A stretch of 64,000 bases of DNA, taken from NCBI GenBank assembly GCA_030544215.1, contig JARZZO010000004.1:40723980-40787979 (forward strand), given 5' to 3'. Below are positions 33,816-45,257 of this stretch, piece by piece. Position 1 is the first letter of the stretch, and each line of letters begins with the position of its first letter. A program made the translations under genes and the position numbers. The stretch is from Zantedeschia hybrid cultivar. Taxonomy: Eukaryota; Streptophyta; Magnoliopsida; Alismatales; Araceae. The notes beneath the pieces were generated by a model that was not told where the DNA came from, made no database searches, and saw only the letters and a program-made list of their open reading frames with translations.

Positions 33816-34556
33816 AGACATAAACTAAAAGACCAACATGGTACTTAAATCAAAAGAGCATATTCATTTATTAACTTAATTCCCAAATTGTTCTTCAATA
33901 ATCTAACTTAAACTTATCGTGCTTGAGTTGTGTTCTCATTCATGGTCCCATTCGATAGTCTGACCCTTAGTCGACTTAGGCCATTTCCTAAGTTCGGAGT
34001 ACTCCTTAGCAAGAAGAGAAGAATTTGTCTAGAAAGCTCACAAGATGGTTCTAGAGACCTGAAAAGATGTCCCTCTTTTACCCTAATATTCGTTGGAGTT
34101 CGGTCATTTTCAGTTTACGGTGTATTTATCGACCTTGCGCTTCTCTTTTGATTTTGTGGCCTTTTGGTGTAACGTTTGTAATGTAGTGACCTTTGACCTT
34201 GTATTGGCTTTTCCCTCTTTTCTTTTGCTTTTGTGGAGCGGATCTCCCCCTTTTTTTTATGACGGCCTCCTACTAAGATAACGGGTATTTTTGGTAATTT
34301 ATTCTAAGCCTCGTTCCGACATTGTGGGCCGAGAGTAAAACATAAGTTTTATCTAAAGAGCGAGTTTGTACTTTTACACTCTTAGTTAAGCTTTTAGTAT
34401 TCCTTCGGACTTCACATCTCTTGTTACTCACGAACCAAACGTGTTAGTGTGTGCAGTAATACGTTTGAATTAAATTATCCAGACTGATGAGGGAATTCGA
34501 ATTTTCAAATTTTCTGACTCCACTAATCCTTGCACCATGCTGATCGACTTTCTAAC
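33816..34556. other. Non-coding region conserved between elements A and B
   Basis: No coding evidence. It aligns well with 47165-47906. It includes the 16-bp internal polypurine tract at 34243-34258. Confidence 0.6.
34243..34258 (-). promoter_or_regulatory. Internal polypurine tract
   Basis: The minus strand reads AAAAAAAAGGGGGAGA, identical in element B at 47591-47606. It lies about 300 bp past the end of integrase and 8.7 kb from the 3' LTR, so it is not the LTR-adjacent tract. It could be an additional plus-strand primer. Role inferred from composition and conservation only. Confidence 0.45.
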
Positions 34557-35667
34557 CTAAGGATAGTACTTCTTAAGATACAGACCGTTCCAGGGGTAAG
34601 TTAACTCTTGCCCTTCTGCATTAACTAAGCGATAAGCGTTACCAGGAAAAGCATGCGAGATAACATAAGGTCCTTCCCAATTGGGTTGGAGCTTAGAACG
34701 CAGACCACCAAGTTTTACAAAGATTCTTTTAACAACCATTTCACAAACTTTAAACTTTCGTTCAATGACTTTCTTTTGACAAAAATGTGCTAATCTGTTC
34801 TGATATACTCGTGCATGATTGGCAGCTGACCATCTTTTCTCGTCTAAAAGTTCCAATTGAACTAGGAGTGCTGAGCGATGCTCATCAATAAGAGTTCCTT
34901 GTTCAATTGTACTCTTAATGACGGGATGAGGATTTCGTATGGAACTACTACCTCCATTCCAAATGTTAAGGAATACGGAGTCTGCCCAATGGGCGTGCGG
35001 ATTGAAGTTCGGTATGCCCATAGAGCCTCAATCAGTTTCTCTGGCCAGTCTGTGAGTTTATTAGATTTGCATGTCTTCTTGATGATTTTTATCAAAGTCT
35101 TATTAGTTGCTTCTGCTTGGCCATTGCCTTGCGGATAATATGGAGATGAATGATGCAATGCAATTTTATACCTGTTACAGAGATCCTTCAACTCTTGTGA
35201 TACAAACTGTGGTCCATTGTCGATGACGATGGTGCATGGAATTCCGAATCTTGTGATGATGTTCTTCATGATGAATTTGCAGACTGTTGATGCTTTGACT
35301 TCCGTGTAAGCTTCAACTTCTACCTACTTGGTAAAATACTCTGTTGCATGAAAATGAAGGATTTCTGCTTAATGCCAGATTCAGGATTACCAAGGGGTCC
35401 AATGATGTCAAAAGCCCACATGGAGAAAGGCCATGGGATGGAAACATGATGGAGTGAAGATGCGGGGGAGTGGATCTTCTTGGCATGAAGTTGACATTTG
35501 GCACACCTACGAACATACCCTACACAATCTTCTTCCATGGTTGGCCAGTAGGATCCTTGTATAAGGATCTTCCTTGATAGTATTTGTCCGTTAACATGAT
35601 CACCACAAACTCCAGCATAAGCTCCTTCCATAACCTTCCAAAGCTCATCTTCGTCTAAGCAACTCAA
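34557..35667 (-). pseudogene. Element A integrase
   Basis: The minus strand shows the end of the zinc-binding domain (RRCAKCQLHAKKIH), the first catalytic region MWAFDIIGPLG with Asp retained, IDNGPQF with the second Asp, and GQAEATNKTLIK with the Glu, then a C-terminal region ending NGLYLKKYYP. Two frame changes (near 35320 and 34990) and sequence loss after the first Asp break the frame. It would insert cDNA into the genome; this copy is inactive. Confidence 0.92.
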
Positions 35668-38022
35668 AAGAACTCCATCAAAACCTCTTTTATAAAGCGC
35701 TCCTCCAACTAGAGTGTATCTCTGAGCAACTCTCCTGATAGCCCTCTTCTCCTCAGCTGTGGCCTCTTCAGGATATGATTGATCTTCACAGTATTTGGCA
35801 ATCTCATAGTACTATGGTTTCTCTTCATCATCCATCTCTTCCTATAATTCCAACAGTATAATTTCTCGCTTCTCCACGATATCTCCGTCTCTGACCTTCC
35901 TCAACAATTTCTCCTTAGTCCTAAGGAATGAAAGGTCTTTCACAGTAGGTGAAAGACGCCTGTGAACAATGATTGATTCAGAGTTTCTGTTGATCGGGAA
36001 ATCGAGAGATGATGCAAGGGAAGCTAGAGCATCGGCTAAAATGTTCTGATTTCGAGGAACATGGATGAAGATCAATTTGGTGAAAAGCTTGGCATGGGCA
36101 GAAGTCAGTTCTTGATAAGGCTTGAGTTTAGGATCAAGAGTTCGGTATTTAGTGAGCACTTGGCGAAGGATCAATTAACTATCACCCACGATTCTGAGTT
36201 TGGTGGCACCATGGAGATGAGCAGCTTCGAGGCCAGCAAGGAGTGCCTCATATTCAGCTATATTGTTGGTGACTAAAAAGTCAAGCTGAAAGGATTGTGG
36301 GATGGTGACATCTTCAGGTGATAACAGAACAATGCCAATACCCTTACCATGAGAGTTCAAAGCTCCGTCAAAATGCAGAGTCCACATATCATCTTTGATT
36401 TTGTCTATGGACATCAATTCTTCATCCGAAAACTCCGATTGCACAGGATCAAAACGAGGAAGTGGGTGATGAGCAAGATGTTTAGCGATGGCATAGCCTT
36501 TGATCGCTTTCTGCTGAATGTAGATGATGTCGAATTAAGATAGAAAGCTCTGGCAGTGTGCTAACCTATCAATGAAGACAGATTTCTCAGGAAGAAACTT
36601 AATGGGATTCATTCTAGCGATGAGATGGACTTCATGAGCCAGAAAATAATGCTTCAGTTTCTGAACTACCCATACAAGCGCTGCACATGTTTTCTCCATC
36701 GCTGTGTATCTTTGTTCTATAGGGTTAAGAAGTTTGGAGAGATAATAAACTGCCCTCTCCTTTCCTTCTTCATCTTCTTGTGCTAAGACAGCCCCCACCG
36801 CATCATCCAGGATAGAAATATATAGAATCAAAGATTTGTCTGGAGATCGTGGTCACAAGACAGGAGGACTTGCCAAATATGTCTTCAGCCCATCAAATGC
36901 CTCCTGACACTTATCGTCCCAATCAAACTTGACTCCCGGCTTAGTAAGCTCGTAAAACAGTTTACATCTTTGTGAGTGCTGGGAGACAAATCGACGAATA
37001 AATTGCAATCTCTCGATCAGTCCTCTTAACTCTTTCAAATTCTTGGGAGGTGGCATCTCTCTAATAGCCTTAGCCTTGTTGGGATCGATCTCAATGCCCC
37101 ATTTGCTTACAATAAATCCCAATAATTTTCCTGATGATACCCCAAATACGCATTTCTTGGGATTCATCTTCAACTAATATTCTCTTGATCTCTCTAGAAC
37201 TCTTGCCAAAACTTTGGCATGTTCAACTCTAGTCTTAGATTTCGCTAACAAATCATCCACATACACTTCTAAATCAATGTGCATTATGTCATGGAATATT
37301 GCCATCATAGTCCTTTGATAAATGGCTCCAGCATTCTTCAATCCAAAAGACATGACAACGTAACAATATGTTCCCCAAGGTGTGGTGAATGACATTTTCT
37401 CTTGATCCTCTTCTGCCAATTTAATCTAATTATACCCTGAGAATTCATCCATAAATGATAATGTTTTATAGCCCGCCGTGTTGTCAATGAGTACGTCAAT
37501 ATGAGGCGGTGGAAAATCATCCTTAGGACATGCCCGGTTCAAATCTCGAAAGTCAATACAGATTCTGACTTTCCCATCTTTTTTCATAACCGGGGCTCTG
37601 TTGGCCACCCATTGCGGATAGAGGACAACCCTAATAAATTTGGCTTTATGCAGTTTATCGACCTCTTCCTCCATTTTCAAAGCCATATGAGGGTGGAATC
37701 GCCTTAATTTATGTTTAACCGAACTAGCTCCATCTTTCAATGTCAATCAATGTTCTACTAAAGAAGAATCTAATCACGGTATATCTTCATAACTCTAGGC
37801 GAAAGTGTCCTTATAGTCTTTGAAAACTTGAACCACTGCCTCTTCATCTGCTTCAGAAAGATTGTTACTGACGAGGACAACCTTAGGTTCGTCCTCAATT
37901 CTTAGATTAATTTCTTTGGTAGGCTCTTCCTCATCTTCAGTAATGGGGTCTTTATCGTGTATCAATTCATACACCCTATATCCATCATTGACTGACTCAT
38001 CAACTTCACATTCTTTTGGCAT
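35668..38022 (-). pseudogene. Element A reverse transcriptase, RNase H and archaeal-type RNase H
   Basis: One frame with several stops. RT: VRICIDFRDLNRACPKDDFP, FMDEFSGYN, FGLKNAG and the catalytic VYVDDLLAKS. RNase H of the gypsy type follows: ISILDDAVGAVLAQE, YFLAHEVHLIA. The additional archaeal-type RNase H shows LHFDGALNSHG, NIAEYEALLAGLEAAH, GDS and NILADALASLAS, giving the D-E-D-D set. Its GDS is followed by TAA where element B has CAA (Gln). The double RNase H assigns the element to the Tat lineage. Confidence 0.93.
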
Positions 38023-38394
38023 CTGAATGGGATTTTCTAACAGCTGAGGGATCTGAGAACAAGAAAGGCATTTTAAAGCTAGATCCTGGAGGCATCTACA
38101 CGGAATTTGCCTACCCTTAGGCTTTCTAGACTTCCTAATCTGACTAACCTGCCTAGACTCCCTACAACTAGACTCCTTATCCTGACCTAGTGAGGACGAA
38201 GAAGGATAAAAATCATGGGATACATGTGGTAATACAGGTGAATCCTCCCGAGAGGAGGGTCAAAGTAGATCTAGGAGAGAATCTTGCCCGAATGACCTGT
38301 GCAGTGGGGCACTATCGGACAAATATGAAGTTTCCTCAACGAGGATTTGGGAGGAAGAAGTTGCCAAATTGGCGTTTTTTTTCTTTTTTGTGAA

Positions 38395-39434
38395 TTATGT
38401 AAGTTTATCATAAAGCAGGAATGGATATGAATAGGGGGAGAATGAAATGATGGAGGTAATGGCACCAGTGCTAAGGGGTTGGGGGGGATCATACAACGGT
38501 ATGTCCCAAATCAGATCATAAATCCTCTCCAGATTGAGAGGAGGCTGAAGAATAAGGTCCCGAGGGGACAGAGTAACAATAATGGGCGGAGTCCGTGGGA
38601 TGTCTTCAGTGATGACCCGCGACCAAGTCGGAGTCAAGAGTGGGGTGCGGAACAAAGTGTGGAGGGTAAAAACATGAGAGGGATATGTTACCCTCCAGAG
38701 AAGATCAGTGGTGAATCCAGTTTTATAAGGGTCATCCGGCTCTCCTTTATCAGTTTCCTCATGCAACAGAATTCTCTTATCCAATATAGCCCCAGGGATC
38801 TCTATCAACTCGTCTGTCAGTGGCGGCCACTTCGGCTCCGAGGGGTCAAGGAATAATCTGTTCAGTGCTAGATACAGATCCCTCAGGTCGAACCACTGAT
38901 ACTATTCACATTCCAGGTCTTGAAATTTTCTCCTTTCATCGCCCGCAGAGCCTCCAAGGACTGGTATGTCAGCAATTCAGAACAGTGTCTGGCCAAATCT
39001 CTCCCATAAATATCATGTAAGTCGAAATGGAAAGTGATCACCACCGTGTTGTCATCATTATGGTTGATTACGGGTCCTTTGATGAAATGTGTATAGAGAG
39101 TCAAAGTCAAGGTATCCCGATTTTCTTTGTATGGGGTGGCCATTGCCTCCCATATCTTCTGGCCATTTTCATCTTCATGCTGCAGGACAATGTCATGCTG
39201 CAGGACAATGTCATGCCTTACTCTTCTTGGCCTATAGCCCAAGCCGTTACTAGATGCTCTTCGGTTATCTGTAATGGGCGTAGTTCTGCCCTGTAGTTGT
39301 GTGCCCAGACCTCTTCCAAGTTGATAACCGCCTTTCATCATGATGTTCCAGCCAGGGGTACTCATGTACTTCCCCCGCTTTATAGCATCAACTGGATATG
39401 GATCAAGTGTGGTGGTTCTTAAAGGATCAGCCAA
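38395..39434 (-). pseudogene. Conserved linker between protease and RT, with G-patch-like segment (element A)
   Basis: From 39434 the frame reads MADPLRTTTL, then a glycine-patterned segment GYQLGRGLGTQLQGR resembling a G-patch RNA-binding motif, then an unrecognised but conserved region (THFIKGPVINH, ITFHFDLHDIYGRDLARHCS). A frameshift separates a second part (38808-38395). Element B conserves the same order and residues. In related Ogre elements this zone contains an intron; I see no firm splice pair here. Confidence 0.7.
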
Positions 39435-39467
39435 GGGAGAATAGACCTGTAATACCGATAGACTGGG

Positions 39468-40290
39468 CTATCGACCAGGTGTTGAAATTGGCCTGATCTT
39501 CAAGGAATGAGCAGCATCGAGGATTGGCATGCTCGTGACTTTATTAATTCGTCCCTTGTATGGGAATTTGAGGCATTGATGGTTTGTAGAACGTATAGCC
39601 TCAAGGGACTTAATGTATGGGCGGCCAAGGATGCCTTTTAATGAAGGGTCGATTTCCAAGATGTGGAATTCGACCTCAGCATGACAAATGGGGCCTAACT
39701 CTACCCTCAAATAGACCATTCCCAGAGGGGAACGGGTAGAGTTGTCATAGGCCGTAACAGAGATAGGAGAAGGCAACCACTTTTCTCTAGGTATGCCACA
39801 AGATTCTAGAGTTTTTGGTGACAATACATTTATGGAAGCCCCAGTATCAACTAGACAAGCATCTATAGCCTTTTTGCATATATTAACCGTAATGCTCAAG
39901 GCCATGCCTCTTGCTGTAGGTGGTGCTAGTTCCTATGTATGAAATGTTATAGAGGCTTGATCTCCCTGTGCAATTAGCAGTGGAGTTATTTTCTCTGCCA
40001 GAATGTCTTCATTGACCATTACTTTTTGCAAATACTCCATCAAGGCTTTTTGATAGGTTTTTGTCCTTTTGATCAGTTTGAGCATAGAGATCCGTGCCGG
40101 TGTCCTGTCTAGCTGCTTCAACAAGTCGTATTGAGTGCCTGGCGCACTCTCTTCGTTCTGTGCTTCCTCTGGTGGCTGTGATGGGCCGTCTCGGACTGTG
40201 GATTGAGGAAAAACCTTGTTGAAGATTCTCCCACTCCGGAGCATGTGTTGCTCAATAGTGGAAGGTTCAGGTGTTATCTTGAGCACCGCC
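39468..40290 (-). pseudogene. Element A aspartic protease
   Basis: A retropepsin domain with the active-site motif DACLVDTGASINVL, the flap-region SPLGMVYLRVELGP and ILGRPYIKSLEAI. The preceding segment (40286-39933) matches the end of gag in element B, with one stop near 39930. The protease would cut gag-pol. Confidence 0.92.
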
Positions 40291-40297
40291 GGGTTGA

Positions 40298-40544
40298 TTA
40301 GTGGTCTAGAGGGTGTAATGTGTTGGTAAACAGGTGTTGGTGGGGTATTTGGTGGAGGTACCGGACGGATGAGCGGTTTGGAGGGCTGTATGGGTGGATA
40401 AACGGGTGATGGTGAGGGATTATTTGGTGGAGGTATTGTGCGAATAAGGGGTTTGGAGGTTGTATGGTACTGGTGTAAGTGGTTGTAGGCGAGGTGGGGA
40501 ATGGTATGTGTAGAAATGGTTTAGATGGCATGAGGGGTGTATAG
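40298..40544 (-). pseudogene. Element A gag proline-rich segment, left of the solo LTR
   Basis: A proline/threonine-rich frame (SKPFLHIPFPTSPTTTYTST) that aligns with the proline-rich region upstream of protease in element B. It ends at the target duplication TATAG of the inserted LTR. Confidence 0.75.
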
Positions 40545-42079
40545 TGTTAGTCTTAGGTGGCCTACAAGCCAATATGACTTTATAATCTCGTTCATATTTA
40601 TTAATATAATGGCATAATATTCATTGTGTGTAAATCGTATTAATCATCGTCTCATAATGAAGTCCGTGAATATGTGCTATAGTGATCAAATTATGATGAG
40701 ATCATACCAATGAGACTGATCACTTAAACACACATATTATTAATCGTTCCTAGTCGGAGGATATCCGAGAAGGACATTGGATATCCGGTTAGACTAGTAC
40801 AGATTACTCCTGCTCATATGATGAGGGTGACTGATCTCATAAATCACTTGTGTGGAGACACTAAGGCGAATCTGTAGGTGCTCATTGGAGAACGAGTTCA
40901 CTGAACTGATCCGACTGAATCGCTGGATGGTATTGTACCTCACTGTCAACCAGCTTGATTCTATTGTCGCAGTTGCGTGGATGGTCCTCGGACCTGAGAC
41001 ACCAAGGACACCTTGCCGATGGACTTCTGTGCTTTGACCTTGGTTTATGAATCTCTAACTACGGGATTCTAAACAGCCAAGGATTGGGTACAGCAGAATA
41101 CCGTCGAAGGGAATTATGTGTCAATAAGGAATCATTCGCTCTCGATACTTAGAGAGAGAATGCTCTAGGAAGGATGCACGGAAGTCCCTGGCCAGGGCGG
41201 ACAATAATATCGGGAAAGGAGTTTTCCGATATTCATCAACGGCGTCCAATCCAAGTGAATCGACTGGTTATGGTTTGACAGCACGCCATACCTTGAGTTG
41301 ACTCGAGAGCATTGTACAAATGAATGATTATATCCATGCGGTAACTGTCCGCGGAAAGGTTCCAAGAGTGGGTTTCTTAACCCCGATACCTTCCGGGTTC
41401 ATGCGGTATTGCTTAGCACCCAACGTGATCGGAGGCCCGGTCGAATTCGATGTGCGACATTCGATTGATTAATTAATTAATAAAGAGTTATTAATTGATT
41501 AATAAAGCCAGTAAGGAGTTACTGGGCTTATTGGGCTTTAACCAGACTTGTAATTGGGCCTAGAGGGTCACACGCAAATGATTCTCAAGGCGATGGATAA
41601 ATAAGTGGGTTTTATACAAACCGGAGGTTTTTATGAAAAACTGTGCAGTTAGTATAAAATATAGCGAACGGGCTGAGCAGGCCAAGCTGCTGCTAACCCT
41701 AGCTACCCCCCTCCTTTGTTTCTCTCTCTGTCTGGCATCCCAAACAGATCCGGATCTGCTCCGCCACTTCTCCGACTCCCGTTCGACGGGAAATCGCCCG
41801 CGCGTTGCGGCGATCGTTGCAACGACTGGCGGAGGTTTCATGGGCTGCGAAGAGCGAGGAACGTGAGGATAACCATTGCGAGGAGGATCGCGTGGACTCC
41901 GTTAGAGGCCGGGCACTTGCGCGGCTTGCAGTGTTACACCGACGGAACCGAACGGTTGCGGATTCGAATCCGCACATGATGAGATTCGATAATCCGATTA
42001 TCAAAGTTTTAGTATTTTTTCGAAACGGGAATCGGATCTCTGTTTTATTATTATTTCCACTGCGTGAGAGATCCCAACA
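40545..42079 (+). mobile_element. Solo copia LTR in element A
   Basis: Starts TGTTAGTCTTAGGTGGCC, ends GATCCCAACA, and is flanked by perfect TATAG duplications (40540-40544 and 42080-42084). At 1535 bp it is the same subfamily as the LTR at 7577-9132. It has the conserved GGGTCACACGC segment at about 41565 and a TATA box. No internal region remains, so it is a product of LTR-LTR recombination. Confidence 0.96.
41653..41659 (+). promoter_or_regulatory. Solo LTR TATA box
   Basis: TATAAAA in the same context (AGT before, TATAGCGAACG after) as at 8683 in the related full LTR. Confidence 0.6.
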
Positions 42080-42654
42080 TATAGTTGGTTTGAGGAGGGT
42101 TGTTTTGTGAAGGTATGGTGGCAGAGGGGGTAACGAGTTTAATGGTGATGGGTTCTGGTTTGGGTATGTGGCGGATGGGGCAAGGCGGTTGCTCGGCGGT
42201 GCTTGGTATATGACCTATTGAATAGACAGAGGAAGAGTCCTCTACCTTCCACTGTTGCCCCCTATTAGCCTCAGACTGGCTATTTGTCAAGATAGGGGCG
42301 ATCTGGTTCTGATGTTGGTGCTCCGACAGTAATCAGATCAAGAGGATTGGTAGGTGAGGGCTCAGCTGGATCTGGAGCTCTCTCAAAAGTGGGATTGGAG
42401 ATTATATGGATATGAGGATGATCAGTACTAGGGTTGTACTGGTCATGAGGAAAATGGGCCTGACCTTGAGGGACGTGAGTGTCTCCCTCATACTCAGGAT
42501 GATAGGAATCAGTGTTACGGAGGGCATTAACATCTCCTCCGTTCTCAGAGTAGTAATCGAATTCTCGAGGGGCATTAGCATCTCCCTCGTATTCGACGAT
42601 GGCATCCTGCTCATAAGCAGCCGTACCCACAAATTTACCTGATCGAAACATCAT
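42080..42654 (-). pseudogene. Element A gag, N-terminal part with internal deletion
   Basis: ATG at 42654 starts MMFRSGKFVG and an acidic repeat-like region (EYEGDANAP, EYEGDTHVP), as at the N-terminus of element B gag. Near 42290 the sequence jumps to the segment matching the region after the zinc knuckle in B (TNSQSEANRGQQWKVEDSSS). The capsid-like core and the CCHC-like knuckle are missing. Confidence 0.85.
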
Positions 42655-43647
42655 GGTATTAGATTTTATTTTTTTTAACAATCAAATTCAAACAAGTTGT
42701 GCAAGAGATTAAGCAAACAAGTGGATGTTTACGTTGTTTTAGGATTCCTTGTTAGATTACTTAGATTTTTACACCAATTCTCTCAACGGGTAGGATCCTA
42801 GTTTCAGTTCAATTTCCACCATTATACTCTATGGTTCTTTCTCACAACGACATGAATATCTAACCAGGATTTCAATTGGTACAACCAGCCCGATGAACAA
42901 GAAAGAATTCCTTACTTTTGGGGACTTACGGAGGTCTTAACACCAACCACTCTAGTCTGATCGAGGGACCGACCCAATCAGAGAGAGGTGAGGATGTCAA
43001 GAAGGTGTTCGTACGAGAGAGGGTGGGGGGGGGTTAGCCCCAATGCAAATGACCTACAACCTGGATGGCCTCTAATGTATGATAAGATAGATATAAGTAG
43101 CAGTCAAACCAAGGATCTGATGTCTAATGACCAAAAGAAGAAAGAGCTTGAATCGCATCGCTGTTCAACGACGCTATTCAAAACAGAGACTTCCACTGTT
43201 CACAGAACCTCCGGCAGCAAACAGACAAGAAATATTAATAAATGGCATCTTCGACTATTCATGTGATTCAGGTCGCAGAAACAGTAAACAGCAAGCAAAA
43301 ATCGAGGGCAATCCCTCCCAAGTTATCAAGGTAAAGCAGTAACTAACAGATCATGCGAATTCAGCTTTTAACAAGGTTATTTATCAGGCAAACAAACAAA
43401 ATCCAATCAAACACACACCTTCCTATCACAATCAATCACAACTCCTTAAACAATCAAACGGGGGGGGAATCTTCCCACAAAGGATGGGCACGTGGTGCAC
43501 ATTGGGATGAACGTAACCAAGTTCTCCAATTGATAAAAAACGTGCCCGAGGGACACATGTGGTGCACCGTAGGTGCCCGATGATAACAATAAGAACAAAA
43601 TATTTAAAAGATGACAAGACCAAGTCCCACCGTGATCGCTAAAAAGC
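42655..43647 (-). other. Element A 5' leader with primer-binding site
   Basis: No coding sequence. It holds one 32-bp GCGTC site at 43149-43180 and a run GGGCACGTGGTGCAC near 43484 that element B shares. The probable primer site is at 43624-43641 (minus strand TAGCGATCACGGTGGGAC; element B has the expected TGG start). Confidence 0.75.
43149..43180. repeat. 32-bp GCGTC site in the gag leader of element A
   Basis: TGAATCGCATC, N10, GACGCTATTCA. The matching leader site in element B is at 58359. Confidence 0.88.
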
Positions 43648-44110
43648 TGTGAGTGCTCAATTAGTGTGTGTGATTATCATGAATCATATATTGTTTAATG
43701 ACAATAAAACAATTAAAAACTAACATGTGATCGTCAAAAACTTTTAACTAAAAAGTTTCAAAAGAAAGGTTTGATCGCTTACCTATTTGAAACGAGGGAG
43801 ATATGCGTGTTCTTGATTCCCTCTCTTCAACCGGCTAAAGAAAAAGAGCCATTTTTGCTCTTGTTCTTACTTGACTTGGGAATCTTCCTTTTTGCTTCAG
43901 AATTTCTTTCTTTATGATCCATTCTTTATCCTTTTGATGCTCCTTGCAAGAAAGTGAAGAAAGGAAAGAGAAAAGCTAATTAGAACTAATGGAGTGTAGA
44001 ATCTATCCTGACAAAATCATTAATCATGCAACCAAAACAAGAAACTCACTTGTTTGCTGTTGTTTAAACCCCTATAGCATGTATGGGATTTGAAAAGACT
44101 ATGTGAGTGA
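43648..44110 (-). repeat. Element A 5' LTR, interrupted by element B
   Basis: Aligns with 24327-24789 at about 95% by eye, up to GACTATGTGAGTGA, where element B's LTR begins. The rest of this LTR must lie beyond the right end of the window, past element B and the insertion in it. Confidence 0.92.
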
Positions 44111-44851
44111 TGTGAGTGCTTAAAATGAGTGTGTGATTATCATGAAAAACTATGTTGTTTAAGTGCAAAATAAACCTATTAAAGAAAAGCTAAGTGATGT
44201 GATCGCCAGAAACTTTTGACTAAAAAGTTTCAAAAGAAGATTTGATCGCCTACCTGTTTGGATGTGGGAGATATTGAGCTCTTGGTTCCCCTCCTTCAGC
44301 CGGCTGAAGAAAGAGAGCCCTTTCTTGTCTTTATTCTTGCTTTGACTGCTGTTGAGTTTTGAGGATCGTCCAAATTCCTTATTGTTCGCTGCTGATTCCC
44401 TTCCTTTGATTCTCCTTTGTACACTTTGCAAGAAATAGAAAGAAATGAAGAACAATGATGAGAACTTAGGAAGAAGTAGTATCCATTCCAGAGAAAATTT
44501 TAAACATGCAACTAAGTAGGAAAACTCACTTGTTGGGATGGTCTTTTAAACCCCTTTAACAAATAGGTTTTGAAAATGATGTTAATGTTGTGTGTGTTGC
44601 ATGGAGTGATGTGATAAAAAATATAAAATTAATGGAGTGAAAATGTGAAAAATATACAGAAATGATTGAATGTTAATGCTGGATGGCCCCTGGAAGCCTT
44701 GGTCTTCAATGGATCTTGGATGAAGATTCTTGGAAGCAGCACTTCAGCGTTTGGACGTCGCCTTCAAACTTCTTTGCTCCAATCACCGCCAAAATAATTA
44801 CTAAATATCGCTCTCTTTTTTTTTTTTTTTTTACTCACTCAAGAGGCGAGG

Positions 44852-44859
44852 TATTTATA
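44852..44859 (-). promoter_or_regulatory. Element B LTR TATA box
   Basis: The minus strand reads CTATAAATACC, a strong plant TATA box. The nearest GCGTC site begins about 100 bp upstream. Confidence 0.7.
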
Positions 44860-44959
44860 GACTTCTTTGCATCCGCGGATTTATATGAAGAAATCTTGAG
44901 ATTTATCCAGCTTAACTAATAGATAAATACATATTAATTCATCTTTATCTGTAATTATC

Positions 44960-45257
44960 TAAAACGCGTCGTCTATGGGAGACGCCTTTTAGATTGATTA
45001 AGATAAGGATAAACATCCGGGAAAAATTTATCTTTATCTGTAATTAGATAAAACGCGTCGCCACTTAAAGACGTCTTTTACATTAATTAAGATAAGGATA
45101 AACATCCGGAAGAGAAGTAGAAACAACTTAGGAAACTTAAATGGCGTCGTGACATGAAGACGTCTTTTAGCTAATTAATCTACTGATTCAAACTCAAATT
45201 TAAACGTTAAAATAAGAATAAACTCTAAATGGCGTCTACACAAGTCGACGTCTTTTA
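44960..45257. repeat. Four 32-bp GCGTC sites in U3 of element B
   Basis: Sites start at 44960, 45049, 45138 and 45226, a regular spacing of 88-89 bp. They are among the best preserved of the family, with short similar flanks (GATAAGGATAAACATCCGG) between the first ones. Confidence 0.93.

Larger units (their letters stand above)
24327..44110 (-). mobile_element. Element A: Tat-lineage Ty3/gypsy retrotransposon with antisense genes
   Basis: On the minus strand: 5' LTR (43648-44110, interrupted by element B), primer site, gag remnant, protease, RT, RNase H, archaeal-type RNase H, integrase, a long 3' region, and 3' LTR (24327-25506). A second RNase H and opposite-strand reading frames between pol and the 3' LTR are hallmarks of the Tat lineage. 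The two LTRs differ at about 24 of 463 compared positions by my count. It is interrupted by a solo copia LTR at 40545-42079. The gag core is deleted and pol has many stops, so it is not autonomous. Confidence 0.9.

Noticed and set aside
38883..39434. Expecting an intron between protease and RT with defined borders
   Set aside because: The position fits the Ogre-type intron, but no donor-acceptor pair conserved in both A and B could be picked out by eye.
43480..43580. GCACGTGGTGCAC repeats as G-box promoter elements
   Set aside because: CACGTG is present in leaders of A (43484) and B (58735), but it lies downstream of the LTR promoter and its conservation may just reflect common descent.
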